Below, piece after piece: positions 36,919-45,035 of a DNA stretch of 64,000 nt. The first letter of the stretch is position 1. Each line of letters begins with the position of its first letter. A program made the translations under genes and the position numbers. Origin of the DNA: Hyphomicrobiaceae bacterium. Its GTDB lineage: Bacteria; Pseudomonadota; Alphaproteobacteria; Rhizobiales; Aestuariivirgaceae. Under the pieces are notes generated by a model. That model made no database searches, had not been told where the DNA came from, and was given only the letters and a program-made list of their open reading frames with translations. Location of the stretch: NCBI GenBank assembly GCA_900298995.1, contig OMIC01000039.1, forward strand, positions 124,001-188,000, read 5' to 3'.

Positions 36919-37554
36919 CTACTGGCTGGCCCACATGATGCGGGCAAGCCAGTCGATGTCCTTCATCTCCAGGACCTTGTTGGCATGGCTGGGATTGAAG
37001 GACGCGAGTTCCACGGTCCTGGATGTCTGCCGGTGCATGATCTTGGCCATCACCTGTCCATCCTGCAGGCGAACGACCACGCGGTCACCCTTGCGCACGG
37101 TGGCGGCCGGCGAGACGATGATGATGTCGCCCTCGCGATAGACGGGGAGCATCGAGTCGCCGGTTATCTCCAGCGCATAGGCATTGGCGTCGGTGACGCC
37201 CGGCACGTCGATTTCATCCCAGCCATTGCCGACCGGAAAGCCGGAGTCGTCGAAGAATCCGCCCTTGCCCGCCCTCGCAAAACCGAGCAACGGGATCTGC
37301 CGCAGTTTCGGAGGCTGGCCGCGACGGCCAATCAGAAGGTCGGCGAACTCTTCCATGGACGCGCCGGACGCCTGGAGGAGCCGCGACACCGACTCCATGG
37401 TCGGCCAGCGCGGACGGCCGTCCGGGCCGTTGCGCTTGGAGGGGTTGAAGGAGGTCGGATCAAGCCCGGACTTCTTGGCGAGGCCCGAGGCCGAGTAGCC
37501 ATAGCGCTCTGCGATCGTGTCGATCGCGTTCCAGACCTGCTTGTGGGTGAGCAT
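36919..37554 (-). CDS. S24-family (LexA/CI-like) repressor
   Basis: 211-residue protein with an N-terminal helix-turn-helix (YGYSASGLAKKSGLDPTSF) and a C-terminal S24 peptidase domain. The catalytic Ser is in EITGDSMLPVYREGDII and the Lys is in QVMAKIM. The Ala/Gly-like cleavage site could be in LLGFARAGKGGFF. Such proteins resemble phage repressors, but this length and sequence type is a chromosomal regulator common in Hyphomicrobiales. The promoter region carries two palindromes (37577-37601) that could serve autoregulation. No other phage genes are nearby. Confidence 0.88.
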   Translation of the reverse strand: MLTHKQVWNAIDTIAERYGYSASGLAKKSGLDPTSFNPSKRNGPDGRPRWPTMESVSRLLQASGASMEEFADLLIGRRGQPPKLRQIPLLGFARAGKGGFFDDSGFPVGNGWDEIDVPGVTDANAYALEITGDSMLPVYREGDIIIVSPAATVRKGDRVVVRLQDGQVMAKIMHRQTSRTVELASFNPSHANKVLEMKDIDWLARIMWASQ

Positions 37555-37576
37555 GATGGGATCTCCGTCTGCTGAA

Positions 37577-37601
37577 AAAGGTCATATTCCTAGGAACCTT
37601 T
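37577..37601. promoter_or_regulatory. Overlapping palindromes in the S24 repressor promoter region
   Basis: AAAGGT at 37577-37582 is mirrored by ACCTTT at 37596-37601, and a perfect 10-bp palindrome TTCCTAGGAA occupies 37587-37596. The cluster starts 23 nt upstream of the minus-strand repressor ATG and 55 nt before the DUF952 ATG on the other strand. It is a good candidate operator for the repressor, but no site of this type is known to me. Confidence 0.45.
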
Positions 37602-37655
37602 ACCTTGGACGTCGGTGATTGTCCAGATGCGCCTGCGGGCCTAAGCTTGTCGCGC

Positions 37656-37994
37656 ATGCGAATTCTCTACAAGATTCTGCCCGAGGCCGAATGGCGCAAG
37701 GCGGTGGGCGCGGGCCGGTTCGAGGGCTCGTCGGTGGATCACCGGGACGGCTTCATCCATCTCTCCGCCGCACATCAGTTGCGCGGCACTGCGGAGAAGC
37801 ATTTCGCCGGCCAGTCCGGCCTCTTGCTGGTCGGGTTCCCGGAGGATGATCTCACGCAACTGAGGTGGGAGCCGTCGCGCGGGGGTGATCTCTTCCCGCA
37901 TGTCTATGGCGCAATCCCCACTCGGCTTGCATGCAGGGTGCAAGCGCTGGAACTGGACAGAGGCATGCTGCGCCTTCCGGGAGACATCACATGA
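37656..37994 (+). CDS. DUF952 domain protein
   Basis: 112-residue small soluble protein of the DUF952 family, recognised from YKILPEAEWRKA at the start, DGFIHLSAAHQLRGTAEKHF, and a later FPHVYGAIP. The function is unknown; the fold is related to ADP-ribosyltransferase-like enzymes in some classifications, which I cannot verify here. The ATG at 37656 gives the normal N-terminus. Its stop overlaps the pyrD start by 4 nt (ATGA), so the two genes are translationally coupled, an arrangement often seen in alphaproteobacteria. Confidence 0.85.
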   Translation: MRILYKILPEAEWRKAVGAGRFEGSSVDHRDGFIHLSAAHQLRGTAEKHFAGQSGLLLVGFPEDDLTQLRWEPSRGGDLFPHVYGAIPTRLACRVQALELDRGMLRLPGDIT

Positions 37995-39076
37995 AGTGGG
38001 CAGCTATGGCCTTTCCGCTGGCGCGGCCCTTGCTGCAGGCGCTCGATGCCGAGACCGCGCACCGGCTGACTATCGCCGCCCTGACGCAAATTCCCAATCG
38101 TGATGCTGCAGCCTCGGACCCGCGCCTTGCCGTCGAGGCCTTCGGATTGCGCTTTCCCAATCCGCTTGGTCTGGCGGCCGGCTTCGACAAGAATGCCGAA
38201 GTTGCCGATGCCATGTTGGGGCTGGGGTTCGGCTTCGTCGAGGTCGGGACGCTCACGCCGCGCTCGCAGGAGGGGAATCCCCGGCCACGGCTCTTCCGCC
38301 TCCCGGAGGACAGGGCCGTCATCAACCGCATGGGATTCAACAATGAAGGCCATGCCGCCGCGCTGAAGCGGCTCGCTGCAAGGGCTGGCCGTGGTGGCAT
38401 CGTTGGCGTGAACATCGGTGCAAACAAGGATTCGGACGACCGGATCGGCGATTATGTGAAGGGCATCGAGGCCTTCTCGCAGCTTGCCTCTTACTTCACG
38501 GTCAACATTTCCTCGCCCAACACTCCCGGGCTGCGCGCCCTGCAGTCCCGTTCGGAACTGGAAACACTTCTTGGCAGACTGGCAGCCGTTCGTGCCGTCC
38601 AGTCACGCAAGCCCCCCATGCTGCTCAAGATCGCCCCGGATCTCCGTGAGGATGAGCTGGCGGATATCGCCGCAGTCTGTGCCGACGGTGCGGTGGATGG
38701 CATCATTGTATCCAACACGACGCTCGAGCGTTCTGGCCTTCGCTCGACGCTGGCGCGCGAACAGGGCGGTCTCTCGGGCGCACCTCTGCTCTCGCTGTCA
38801 ACCCGGCAACTGGCGCGGCTGCATGTGCTGACCGGAGGGCGCATTCCGCTGATCGGCGCCGGTGGCGTGCATGACTGGAAATCGGCACTGCTCAAGATCC
38901 GCGCCGGCGCAAGCCTGATCCAGCTTTATTCGGCGCTGGTCTATGAGGGACCGGGGCTCGTCACGACGATTCTTGATGGTCTTGCCGTGGAGCTCACGCG
39001 GCTGGGAGAGACGCTGGACAGCCTGCGCGGGCGCGATGCCGCGCAAATCGTTCACCACAGCGGCAGCGGCACATAG
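37991..39076 (+). CDS. pyrD: Dihydroorotate dehydrogenase (quinone), class 2
   Basis: 361-residue membrane-associated FMN enzyme that oxidises dihydroorotate to orotate with quinone in pyrimidine synthesis. The N-terminal quinone-tunnel helices (LARPLLQALDAETAHRLTI) mark class 2. FMN and catalytic motifs include FPNPLGLAAGFDKNAE, NRMGFNNEG, the Ser-containing NISSPNTPGL, LLKIAPDL and IGAGGV. It is coupled to the DUF952 gene upstream. Its 3' end overlaps the convergent solute-binding protein gene by 25 nt. Confidence 0.96.
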   Translation: MKWAAMAFPLARPLLQALDAETAHRLTIAALTQIPNRDAAASDPRLAVEAFGLRFPNPLGLAAGFDKNAEVADAMLGLGFGFVEVGTLTPRSQEGNPRPRLFRLPEDRAVINRMGFNNEGHAAALKRLAARAGRGGIVGVNIGANKDSDDRIGDYVKGIEAFSQLASYFTVNISSPNTPGLRALQSRSELETLLGRLAAVRAVQSRKPPMLLKIAPDLREDELADIAAVCADGAVDGIIVSNTTLERSGLRSTLAREQGGLSGAPLLSLSTRQLARLHVLTGGRIPLIGAGGVHDWKSALLKIRAGASLIQLYSALVYEGPGLVTTILDGLAVELTRLGETLDSLRGRDAAQIVHHSGSGT

Positions 39077-39909
39077 GTCTGAAGAATGCGGGCAGTTGCC
39101 CCGGAGCTCTGGGCCTGATCGAGGCCATAGTCCAGCGCCTGACGGATATCGGGGCGATCACGCCGGACAAGAAAGGCGAGGTCGCGGCTGAAGAAGTCGA
39201 GATCCGAGAAGGCTGCACCGAGCAGGCGGCAGCAACCTGCCGCGGCTTCGCCCGAAACCCAGTAGATCACCTGGAGATTGTCGCCGAAAATCGCGTCGAC
39301 CTCGCCGGCCTTCAGGGCGCCACCCACTGCAGCAAGATTGTCGAAGAGCGCGATCGTCGCGGCCGGATAGTAGCTCTCCAGCCAGCGGGCGTGGAGAGAG
39401 TTGCTCACCACGCCGATCCGTGCCGATCCGAGCGCCACGGGCGTTGCCTCCCGGAGCGTGCTGGTTCCGGCGACGGCAAAGCGTCCGAGGCCACGGAAAT
39501 AGGGGCGTGTGGCGAGTGCTGCGGTGAGCGTCCCGCTGTCCAGACGGGGGCCGGTGACGGCGGCGTCGGCCTCGCCGCGCAGAAGGGCAGGGAGAAGATC
39601 ATCGAAGGGCCGCGCCTCGACCGTGCAGTCAAGTTCCGCGCGCTCGCAGGCGGCGATGGCCAGTTCAACCGCGAGGCCGGCCGGCGCACCGGTGCGTGAG
39701 ACAAAGCTGAATGGGGCGAAGTCGGCGTCGGCGACAAGCCTCACGGGCAGGTTCCGGGGGATGTCGGGGCGCTCGGTGTTTGCGACCGTGCGGAAGAGTG
39801 GGAGCCCTTGTGTGGTGGAGGATGGCTCCTCGGCGACTGCAACCTTGGAAAGAAACACAGCCGCGATTATCGCCTGACACACAGTGGAAAACTTTACCCG
39901 ACGTCGCAT
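39052..39909 (-). CDS. Family 3 periplasmic solute-binding protein (orphan)
   Basis: 285-residue secreted protein with a Sec signal (MRRRVKFSTVCQAIIAAVFL, then VAVAEE). The family 3 pattern is present: LVADADFAPFSFV, GLAVELAIAACERAELDC, FDDLLPALLRGEADAAVTG, and a C-terminal LDYGLDQAQSSGATARIL. No permease or ATPase gene lies beside it, so it is an orphan binding protein or sensor-like protein. The ATG at 39909 is chosen over one 18 codons upstream because it starts the signal peptide. It is divergent from the interrupted glycosyltransferase, with 27 nt between the starts. Confidence 0.8.
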   Translation of the reverse strand: MRRRVKFSTVCQAIIAAVFLSKVAVAEEPSSTTQGLPLFRTVANTERPDIPRNLPVRLVADADFAPFSFVSRTGAPAGLAVELAIAACERAELDCTVEARPFDDLLPALLRGEADAAVTGPRLDSGTLTAALATRPYFRGLGRFAVAGTSTLREATPVALGSARIGVVSNSLHARWLESYYPAATIALFDNLAAVGGALKAGEVDAIFGDNLQVIYWVSGEAAAGCCRLLGAAFSDLDFFSRDLAFLVRRDRPDIRQALDYGLDQAQSSGATARILQTYVPLPLW

Positions 39910-39936
39910 TATCCATCCGTCTGTGAGGGGTAGGGA

Positions 39937-41841
39937 GTGGCAGTGTCCGGCTACGTTCGCCACGGGTTTGGCAGGAAGCCCGCGTCCAGTCTAGCCGGGG
40001 CGGCGGGAGAAGTCTTGCCGCGCGTGAGCCGGGTGGCACTGTGCGACGCTCTCCGTCGCCTGCCGCCCGATGAACTGGCTCTTGCACTGCGCCGCAAGAT
40101 CGTGCCCGTGGTGAGCCTGCCGGGTGTCTTTTTCTACATCGCCTGCGGAAAGCCGGCTCTGACCGAGGCGCGGAGGCGGGGGCTGGGTCTTGTCGCCTAT
40201 GCAACGGCCGGGGACCTGTTGGCGGCGGCGCGCGGCGTGCATCGGACCTATCTGCTCAATGAGGCCATGCTCGGACTCTTGCGCCTGTGGCCTGAGTTTT
40301 CCGCAAGCCGGCGTCTCACGCCCGGTCAGGTGGTTGCCGGGGTGATGCTGCTTGTCGGTCTGGCCGTGGCCTTGCAGTGGCTGCACCCGGCTCACGTTCT
40401 GGCGGGACTGTCGGTGGCGGGCGGATTGTTCTTTCTGGCGGTGATCGCCCTGCGCCTCCTGTGTCTCATGCCTCCTGGCAGACGTCCGCCGCCTGCGGCC
40501 GCAGCTCAGGCGTTTCCGCCCGAACTCCCGATCTATTCCGTGCTGGTTCCGCTGCATCGGGAGACCGCGGTTCTGTCCCAGCTGATGCGGGCACTGAGGG
40601 GATTGCGATATCCGGCTGAAAAGCTCGACATCAAGCTCATCCTCGAGGAATCCGATACGCCCATGCAAAGGGCGGTGGCAGGTCTGATGCTCGATGACCG
40701 CTTCGAGGTCGTGCTGGTTCCCGCCGGCCTGCCACAGACCAAGCCGCGCGCCCTCAACTACGCGCTCGCCTTTTGCCGTGGCGACTATGTGACCATCTAT
40801 GATGCCGAGGACATTCCGGAACCCGACCAGCTTCTGAAAGCCGTCCGCCGCTTTGCATCGGCGCCACCGGAGCTGGCCTGCCTGCAGGCCCAGCTGACCT
40901 TCTACAATCCCGATGAAAACTGGCTCACCCGGCACTTCACAGCCGAATATGCCGCGCTCTTCGGCATGGTGCTGCCGGCGCTGTCGTCCTATGGCCTGCC
41001 GCTGCCTCTGGGTGGAACCTCCAATCATTTCCGGACCACCGCGCTGCGCAAGGCGGGGGCATGGGACCCCTTCAATGTGACGGAAGATGCCGATCTCGGC
41101 CTGAGGCTGGCGCGGCTGGGCTTTGAAACCGGCGTGCTCGACAGCTTTACCCACGAGTAGGCCAATACGCGGCTGGGCAACTGGCTTCGGCAGCGTGCCC
41201 GATGGCTCAAGGGTTTTCTCATCACCTGGCTGGTTCATATGCGTGCGCCGTGGATGCTGCTGCGCGAGCTTGGCCCGGCTGGCTTCTGGGTGGTGCAGGT
41301 GATGACGCTCGGGGTCTTCCTGTCCGCTCTGCTGCATCCCTTCTGTCTTGTCCTCCCCATCTGGTCCTATGCCGTTGCGCCGCCAATGCCCCCCGATGCG
41401 GGACCGGCGGTGATGCTCGCGGCAGGGCTCAGCCTCGCGGTGCTCGTCACGGGCTATGCGACCGCGATCCTGTTGATGCGCGCGGCCCTCATCCGCCGCG
41501 GATTTTCTGGCTGGGGCGTCACACTCGCGACCGTGCCCGTCTACTGGTGCCTCATGTCGGCCGCCGCATGGATGGCGCTGTGGCAGTTCGTCGTCAATCC
41601 CTTCCACTGGAACAAGACCGTACACGGACTTTCGCGGCGGCGGCCTCCGTCAGTGGCTGAGCAGCGCACGGCAGTCCCGGATGGCCTCGTCAAGGCTCGG
41701 CGCGAAGGTGATCTTCGGCGGTCTCAGACCATGGGCGGCAAGCGCGCGCGTGATGTCCGGGCTGGCGCCGCTCACCACAAGGCGCACGCCGCGCCGCGCC
41801 GCCTTTCGCGCCAGCCCCTCCATGACATTGGCGCCCGTTGA
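39937..41841 (+). pseudogene. Family 2 glycosyltransferase (cellulose-synthase-like) interrupted by an in-frame TAG
   Basis: The reading frame starts at a GTG (39937) behind GAGGGG, runs to a TAG at 41158-41160, and continues in the same frame to 41841. Before the TAG lie an N-terminal domain, two membrane segments (about residues 128-175), and the GT2 motifs (YDAEDIPEPDQ; VTEDADLGLRLARLG). Directly after the TAG comes ANTRLGNWLRQRARWLKGF, with the QxxRW motif needed for catalysis, followed by membrane segments. Relatives usually have Glu at the TAG position, so GAG to TAG is one base change. A product stopping at 41160 should be inactive. The last 192 nt overlap the sulP gene, so the natural end may be earlier. 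Confidence 0.85.
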
Positions 41842-43368
41842 ATCAAGAAACGGCACCGCGGCAAAATCCACGATCAGTGCCTTGTGGGTATCCTGGATCT
41901 GGTCCAGCACCGACCCGATGGACGCCGCAGCGCCGAAGAAAAAGGCGCCGGTGATGCGGTAGACCGCGAGATCTGGGTTGGCGGCCAGCGCCTCATCGGC
42001 GGCGCTCGGCGCCTGGGGGCTGTCCGGCATATCCTCGGCCACGAGTGGCGTTTGGGTTTTGACCCCGGTGGCCTTCGACATGCGGTAAATGAACAGCACC
42101 GATCCCAGGGCGAAGCCGACGATAATGGCCTCGGTGAGGTCGCGGAAAATGGTGAGAAGGAATGTGGCGGCGAGCACGGCCACATCGCCCCAGCCCGACC
42201 GCAACAGGACGCCGATGGCCTGCTTCTCCACCATGTTCCAGGCCACGACGGTCAGCACACCAGCCAGTGCGGCGAGCGGAATGTAGGCCGCGAGGGGTGC
42301 AGCCACCGCCATGAACAGCAGGATGAACACGGCATGCAGCATGCCTGAGACGGGCCCGTGCGCTCCCGCCCGCACATTGGTGGCGGTGCGCGCGATGGTG
42401 CCGGTCACACAGAAGCCGCCGAACAGCGCCGAGCCGATATTGGCCGCGCCCTGCGCCACCAATTCGCAGTTGGAGCGGTGACGGCGACCCGTCATGCCAT
42501 CGGCCACCACGGCAGAGAGCAGCGACTCGATGGCGCCCAGAAGCGTGAATGAAAAGGCAGTGGGCAGGACCTCGACAAGCTTCGCCCATGAGAGCGCTGG
42601 CAGCGCCGGGGCCGGAAGCATGTGGGGAATGCCTCCGAAGCGGGAACCGATCGTTGCCACGGGAAGGTCCATGAGCCCGGTCAGAAGTGCCGCGAGCGCC
42701 ACGGCGATCAGCATGCCCGGCCAGTGCGGACGGATGATCCTGAGTGCCACGATCACGCTCGCCGTGCCCAGCGAGAGCGCCAGGGCCGCGGGTGTCACGC
42801 TGGGTACCGCCGCCCACAGCACCGGTATCTTTTCGACTAGGGCGCCAGGCTCGGTCCCGGTGAGGGTGATTCCGAGGAGTTCCTTGATCTGGCTCGCAAA
42901 GATGATGACGGCGATGCCCGCGGTAAAACCTACCGTGACGGGGAAGGGAATGAATTTGATGAAGGTGCCGAGCCGCAGGAAACCAAGTGCTGCGAGCATG
43001 AGGCCCGAGAGCAGGGTGGCGAGGATGAGCCCATCGATTCCATGCCGGGCCACGGCTGCGGAGACCAGCACGATGAAGGCGCCCGCCGGCCCGCCGATCT
43101 GGAAGCGCGAGCCGCCCAGCATCGAGACGAGGAACCCTCCCACTGCGGCGGTATAAAGGCCCTGGGCGGGTGTGGCGCCAGATGCGATGGCAATGGCCAT
43201 GGAGAGGGGCAGGGCGACGATTGCCACCGTGAGACCCGCCACCACATCCTTCTGGAACTGCGGCAGGCCGTAGCCCTCGCGCAGCACCGTGACGAGTTTC
43301 GGCGTGAACAGTTCGGCGAAAGACGCACCTTGCGCTTGCCGATGAGGAGGCTGATGCCGGTCAGTCAT
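41650..43368 (-). CDS. SulP-family inorganic anion transporter with STAS domain
   Basis: 572-residue inner-membrane transporter. The N-terminal membrane domain has the SulP opening QKDVVAGLTVAIVALPLSMAIAIASG, then PAQGLYTAAVGGFLVS and a total of about 10-12 hydrophobic segments. A cytoplasmic STAS domain covers about residues 455-560 (KALIVDFAAVPFLDSTGANVMEGL). The family moves sulfate, bicarbonate or dicarboxylates; no carbonic anhydrase is fused or adjacent. It converges on the broken glycosyltransferase gene. Confidence 0.93.
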   Translation of the reverse strand: MTDRHQPPHRQAQGASFAELFTPKLVTVLREGYGLPQFQKDVVAGLTVAIVALPLSMAIAIASGATPAQGLYTAAVGGFLVSMLGGSRFQIGGPAGAFIVLVSAAVARHGIDGLILATLLSGLMLAALGFLRLGTFIKFIPFPVTVGFTAGIAVIIFASQIKELLGITLTGTEPGALVEKIPVLWAAVPSVTPAALALSLGTASVIVALRIIRPHWPGMLIAVALAALLTGLMDLPVATIGSRFGGIPHMLPAPALPALSWAKLVEVLPTAFSFTLLGAIESLLSAVVADGMTGRRHRSNCELVAQGAANIGSALFGGFCVTGTIARTATNVRAGAHGPVSGMLHAVFILLFMAVAAPLAAYIPLAALAGVLTVVAWNMVEKQAIGVLLRSGWGDVAVLAATFLLTIFRDLTEAIIVGFALGSVLFIYRMSKATGVKTQTPLVAEDMPDSPQAPSAADEALAANPDLAVYRITGAFFFGAAASIGSVLDQIQDTHKALIVDFAAVPFLDSTGANVMEGLARKAARRGVRLVVSGASPDITRALAAHGLRPPKITFAPSLDEAIRDCRALLSH

Positions 43369-43418
43369 GCGTGCACTATGGCACGGAACACGGCATCATT
43401 CACGCCGCAGACCCATGC

Positions 43419-44252
43419 TCAGCGTGCAAACGGGCTCTTCAGTTTCATGTGGCGGTTCACGTCCTTGTAGAGCAGGTAGCGGAACCGGCCCGGGCCGCCG
43501 GCATAGCAGGCCTGCGGGCAGAAGGCGCGGAGCCACATGAAGTCGCCGGCCTCGACCTCCACCCAGTCATTGTTGAGACGGTAGACGGCCTTGCCCTCCA
43601 GCACATAAAGTCCATGTTCCATGACATGGGTTTCGGCGAAGGGAATGACCGCGCCTGGCTCGAAAGTGACGATGTTGACATGCATGTCGTGGCGGATGTC
43701 ATTGGGATCGGCGAAGCGCGTTGTGGCCCATTTACCCTCGGTGCCGGGCATGGCGACGGGCTTGACTGCTTCATCCGAAGTCACGAAAGCCTCTGGCAGT
43801 CCAATTCCGTCCACCCGCTCATAGGCCTTGCGCACCCAGTGAAAACGCACCGGCGCGCTGCTGTCGTTCTTCAGTGTCCATCGTGCCGCCGGCGGCAGAT
43901 AGGCATAGCCACCTGCCTTCATGGCGTGGCGCTTGCCATCGAGCATCAGGGCCATTTCACCCTCCACGACGAACAGCACGCCTTCCGCGTCCGGCTCCGG
44001 CTCGGGCCGCTCGCTGCCTCCGCCGGGGGCGACTTCCATGATGTATTGCGAGAAGGTTTCGGCAAAGCCCGAAAGCGGCCGCGCAATGACCCACGCGCGG
44101 GTCTTGTCCCAGAAGGGCAGAAGGCTGGTCACGATGTCGCGCATCACGCCGCGGGGGATCACCGCGTAGGCCTCGGTGAAGACGGCGCGTCCGGTAAGGA
44201 GATCGGTCTGCGGCGGGTGGCCGCCCTGCGGGGCGTAATAGCTGCGGGTCAT
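43419..44252 (-). CDS. (S)-ureidoglycine aminohydrolase, bicupin
   Basis: 277-residue bicupin that would convert (S)-ureidoglycine to (S)-ureidoglycolate and ammonia in allantoin degradation, binding Mn2+. The first cupin is degenerate (VLFVVEGEMALMLDGKRHAM). The second carries the metal-binding pattern (FAETHVMEHGLYVLEGKAVY). The opening YYAPQGGHPPQTDLLTGRAVFTEAYAVIP, with PRGVMRDIVTSLLPFW, is highly typical of the family. No other purine-catabolism gene is in the window. The gene is divergent from a LysE-type exporter, with a 10-bp inverted repeat in the gap. Confidence 0.9.
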   Translation of the reverse strand: MTRSYYAPQGGHPPQTDLLTGRAVFTEAYAVIPRGVMRDIVTSLLPFWDKTRAWVIARPLSGFAETFSQYIMEVAPGGGSERPEPEPDAEGVLFVVEGEMALMLDGKRHAMKAGGYAYLPPAARWTLKNDSSAPVRFHWVRKAYERVDGIGLPEAFVTSDEAVKPVAMPGTEGKWATTRFADPNDIRHDMHVNIVTFEPGAVIPFAETHVMEHGLYVLEGKAVYRLNNDWVEVEAGDFMWLRAFCPQACYAGGPGRFRYLLYKDVNRHMKLKSPFAR

Positions 44253-44298
44253 GGTTTTGTCCGTATGTCCGGATCAAGGATTAGAAGCCTTGGCCGGT

Positions 44299-44329
44299 GG
44301 CTGCAAGGTCCAAACCGTGCCTTGCAGCC
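44299..44329. promoter_or_regulatory. Perfect 10-bp inverted repeat between ureidoglycine aminohydrolase and LysE-type genes
   Basis: GGCTGCAAGG, an 11-nt spacer, and CCTTGCAGCC. It lies 47 nt upstream of the aminohydrolase start and 86 nt upstream of the exporter start, in a 162-nt divergent intergenic region. The long arms and spacer fit either an operator for a dimeric regulator or a hairpin in one of the leaders. No T tract follows on either strand, so it is not a typical terminator. Confidence 0.5.
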
Positions 44330-44414
44330 GCCATTGACCCCGGGCCGAATTCAACCTACCACCGTGGCATCCTGTCCGGCGCAATGCCGCCTAGGCTGTC
44401 GAGAGCTTTTCTGA

Positions 44415-45017
44415 ATGTGGCTGGCCCTTTTCTCCGGTTTCCTGACGGGCCTCAGCCTCATTCTCGCGATCGGCGCGCAGAATGCCTTCGTGCTTCGGCA
44501 GGGGTTGCGGCGCGAACACGTCGCGCTGGTCGTGGCGATCTGCGCGCTCTCGGACGCCGTTCTGATCCTGGCGGGTGTGGGGTTCCTCGGTTCGCTGCTG
44601 TCGGTGCTGCCCCGTCTCAGCGAGGCGATGCGGTGGGTGGGGGCGGCGTTTCTCCTGGTCTATGGCACCCTGCGGTTTCGTGCCGCCTGGCAGGGCGGCG
44701 AGAAACTCCTGCCCTCAAGCGCCAATGCGGCCTCTGCCATCAGCGTTGCGGGGACCTGTATGGTCCTCACATGGGCGAATCCGCATGTCTATCTTGATAC
44801 GGTGCTTCTGCTCGGGTCGATGTCGGCGCAATATACCCCGCATGCTTACGCCTTCGGAGCCGGGGCGGCAGCAAGCTCGCTGGCTTTCTTCTCGGCTCTG
44901 GGCTTTGGCGCGCGGTTGATCGCACCTGTTTTTGCCGATGCCAGATCGTGGGTTGTGCTTGAGGTCATCATCGGAACAACCATGTGGACCATCGCAGCAT
45001 TTCTTGTCCTGCGATGA
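44415..45017 (+). CDS. LysE/ArgO-family amino acid exporter
   Basis: 200-residue inner-membrane protein with about six hydrophobic segments. The LysE/ArgO signature is at the N-terminus (GLSLILAIGAQNAFVLRQGLRREH), and the conserved TWANPHVYLDTVLLLG is in the middle. Members export lysine or arginine. The usual LysG/ArgP-type regulator gene is not adjacent; the divergent neighbour is a ureidoglycine aminohydrolase. It converges on an L,D-transpeptidase gene 18 nt downstream. Confidence 0.92.
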   Translation: MWLALFSGFLTGLSLILAIGAQNAFVLRQGLRREHVALVVAICALSDAVLILAGVGFLGSLLSVLPRLSEAMRWVGAAFLLVYGTLRFRAAWQGGEKLLPSSANAASAISVAGTCMVLTWANPHVYLDTVLLLGSMSAQYTPHAYAFGAGAAASSLAFFSALGFGARLIAPVFADARSWVVLEVIIGTTMWTIAAFLVLR

Positions 45018-45035
45018 GCCCCGCACCCGGGCGCA

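Noticed and set aside
36919-37554. S24 repressor as evidence of a prophage
   Set aside because: No integrase, structural or lysis genes, att repeats or composition change nearby; nudC and pyrD flank it as ordinary chromosomal genes.
39991-41625. 544-codon open frame antisense to the glycosyltransferase
   Set aside because: Its translation is low-complexity shadow sequence with no motif, while the plus strand carries GT2 motifs on both sides of the TAG.
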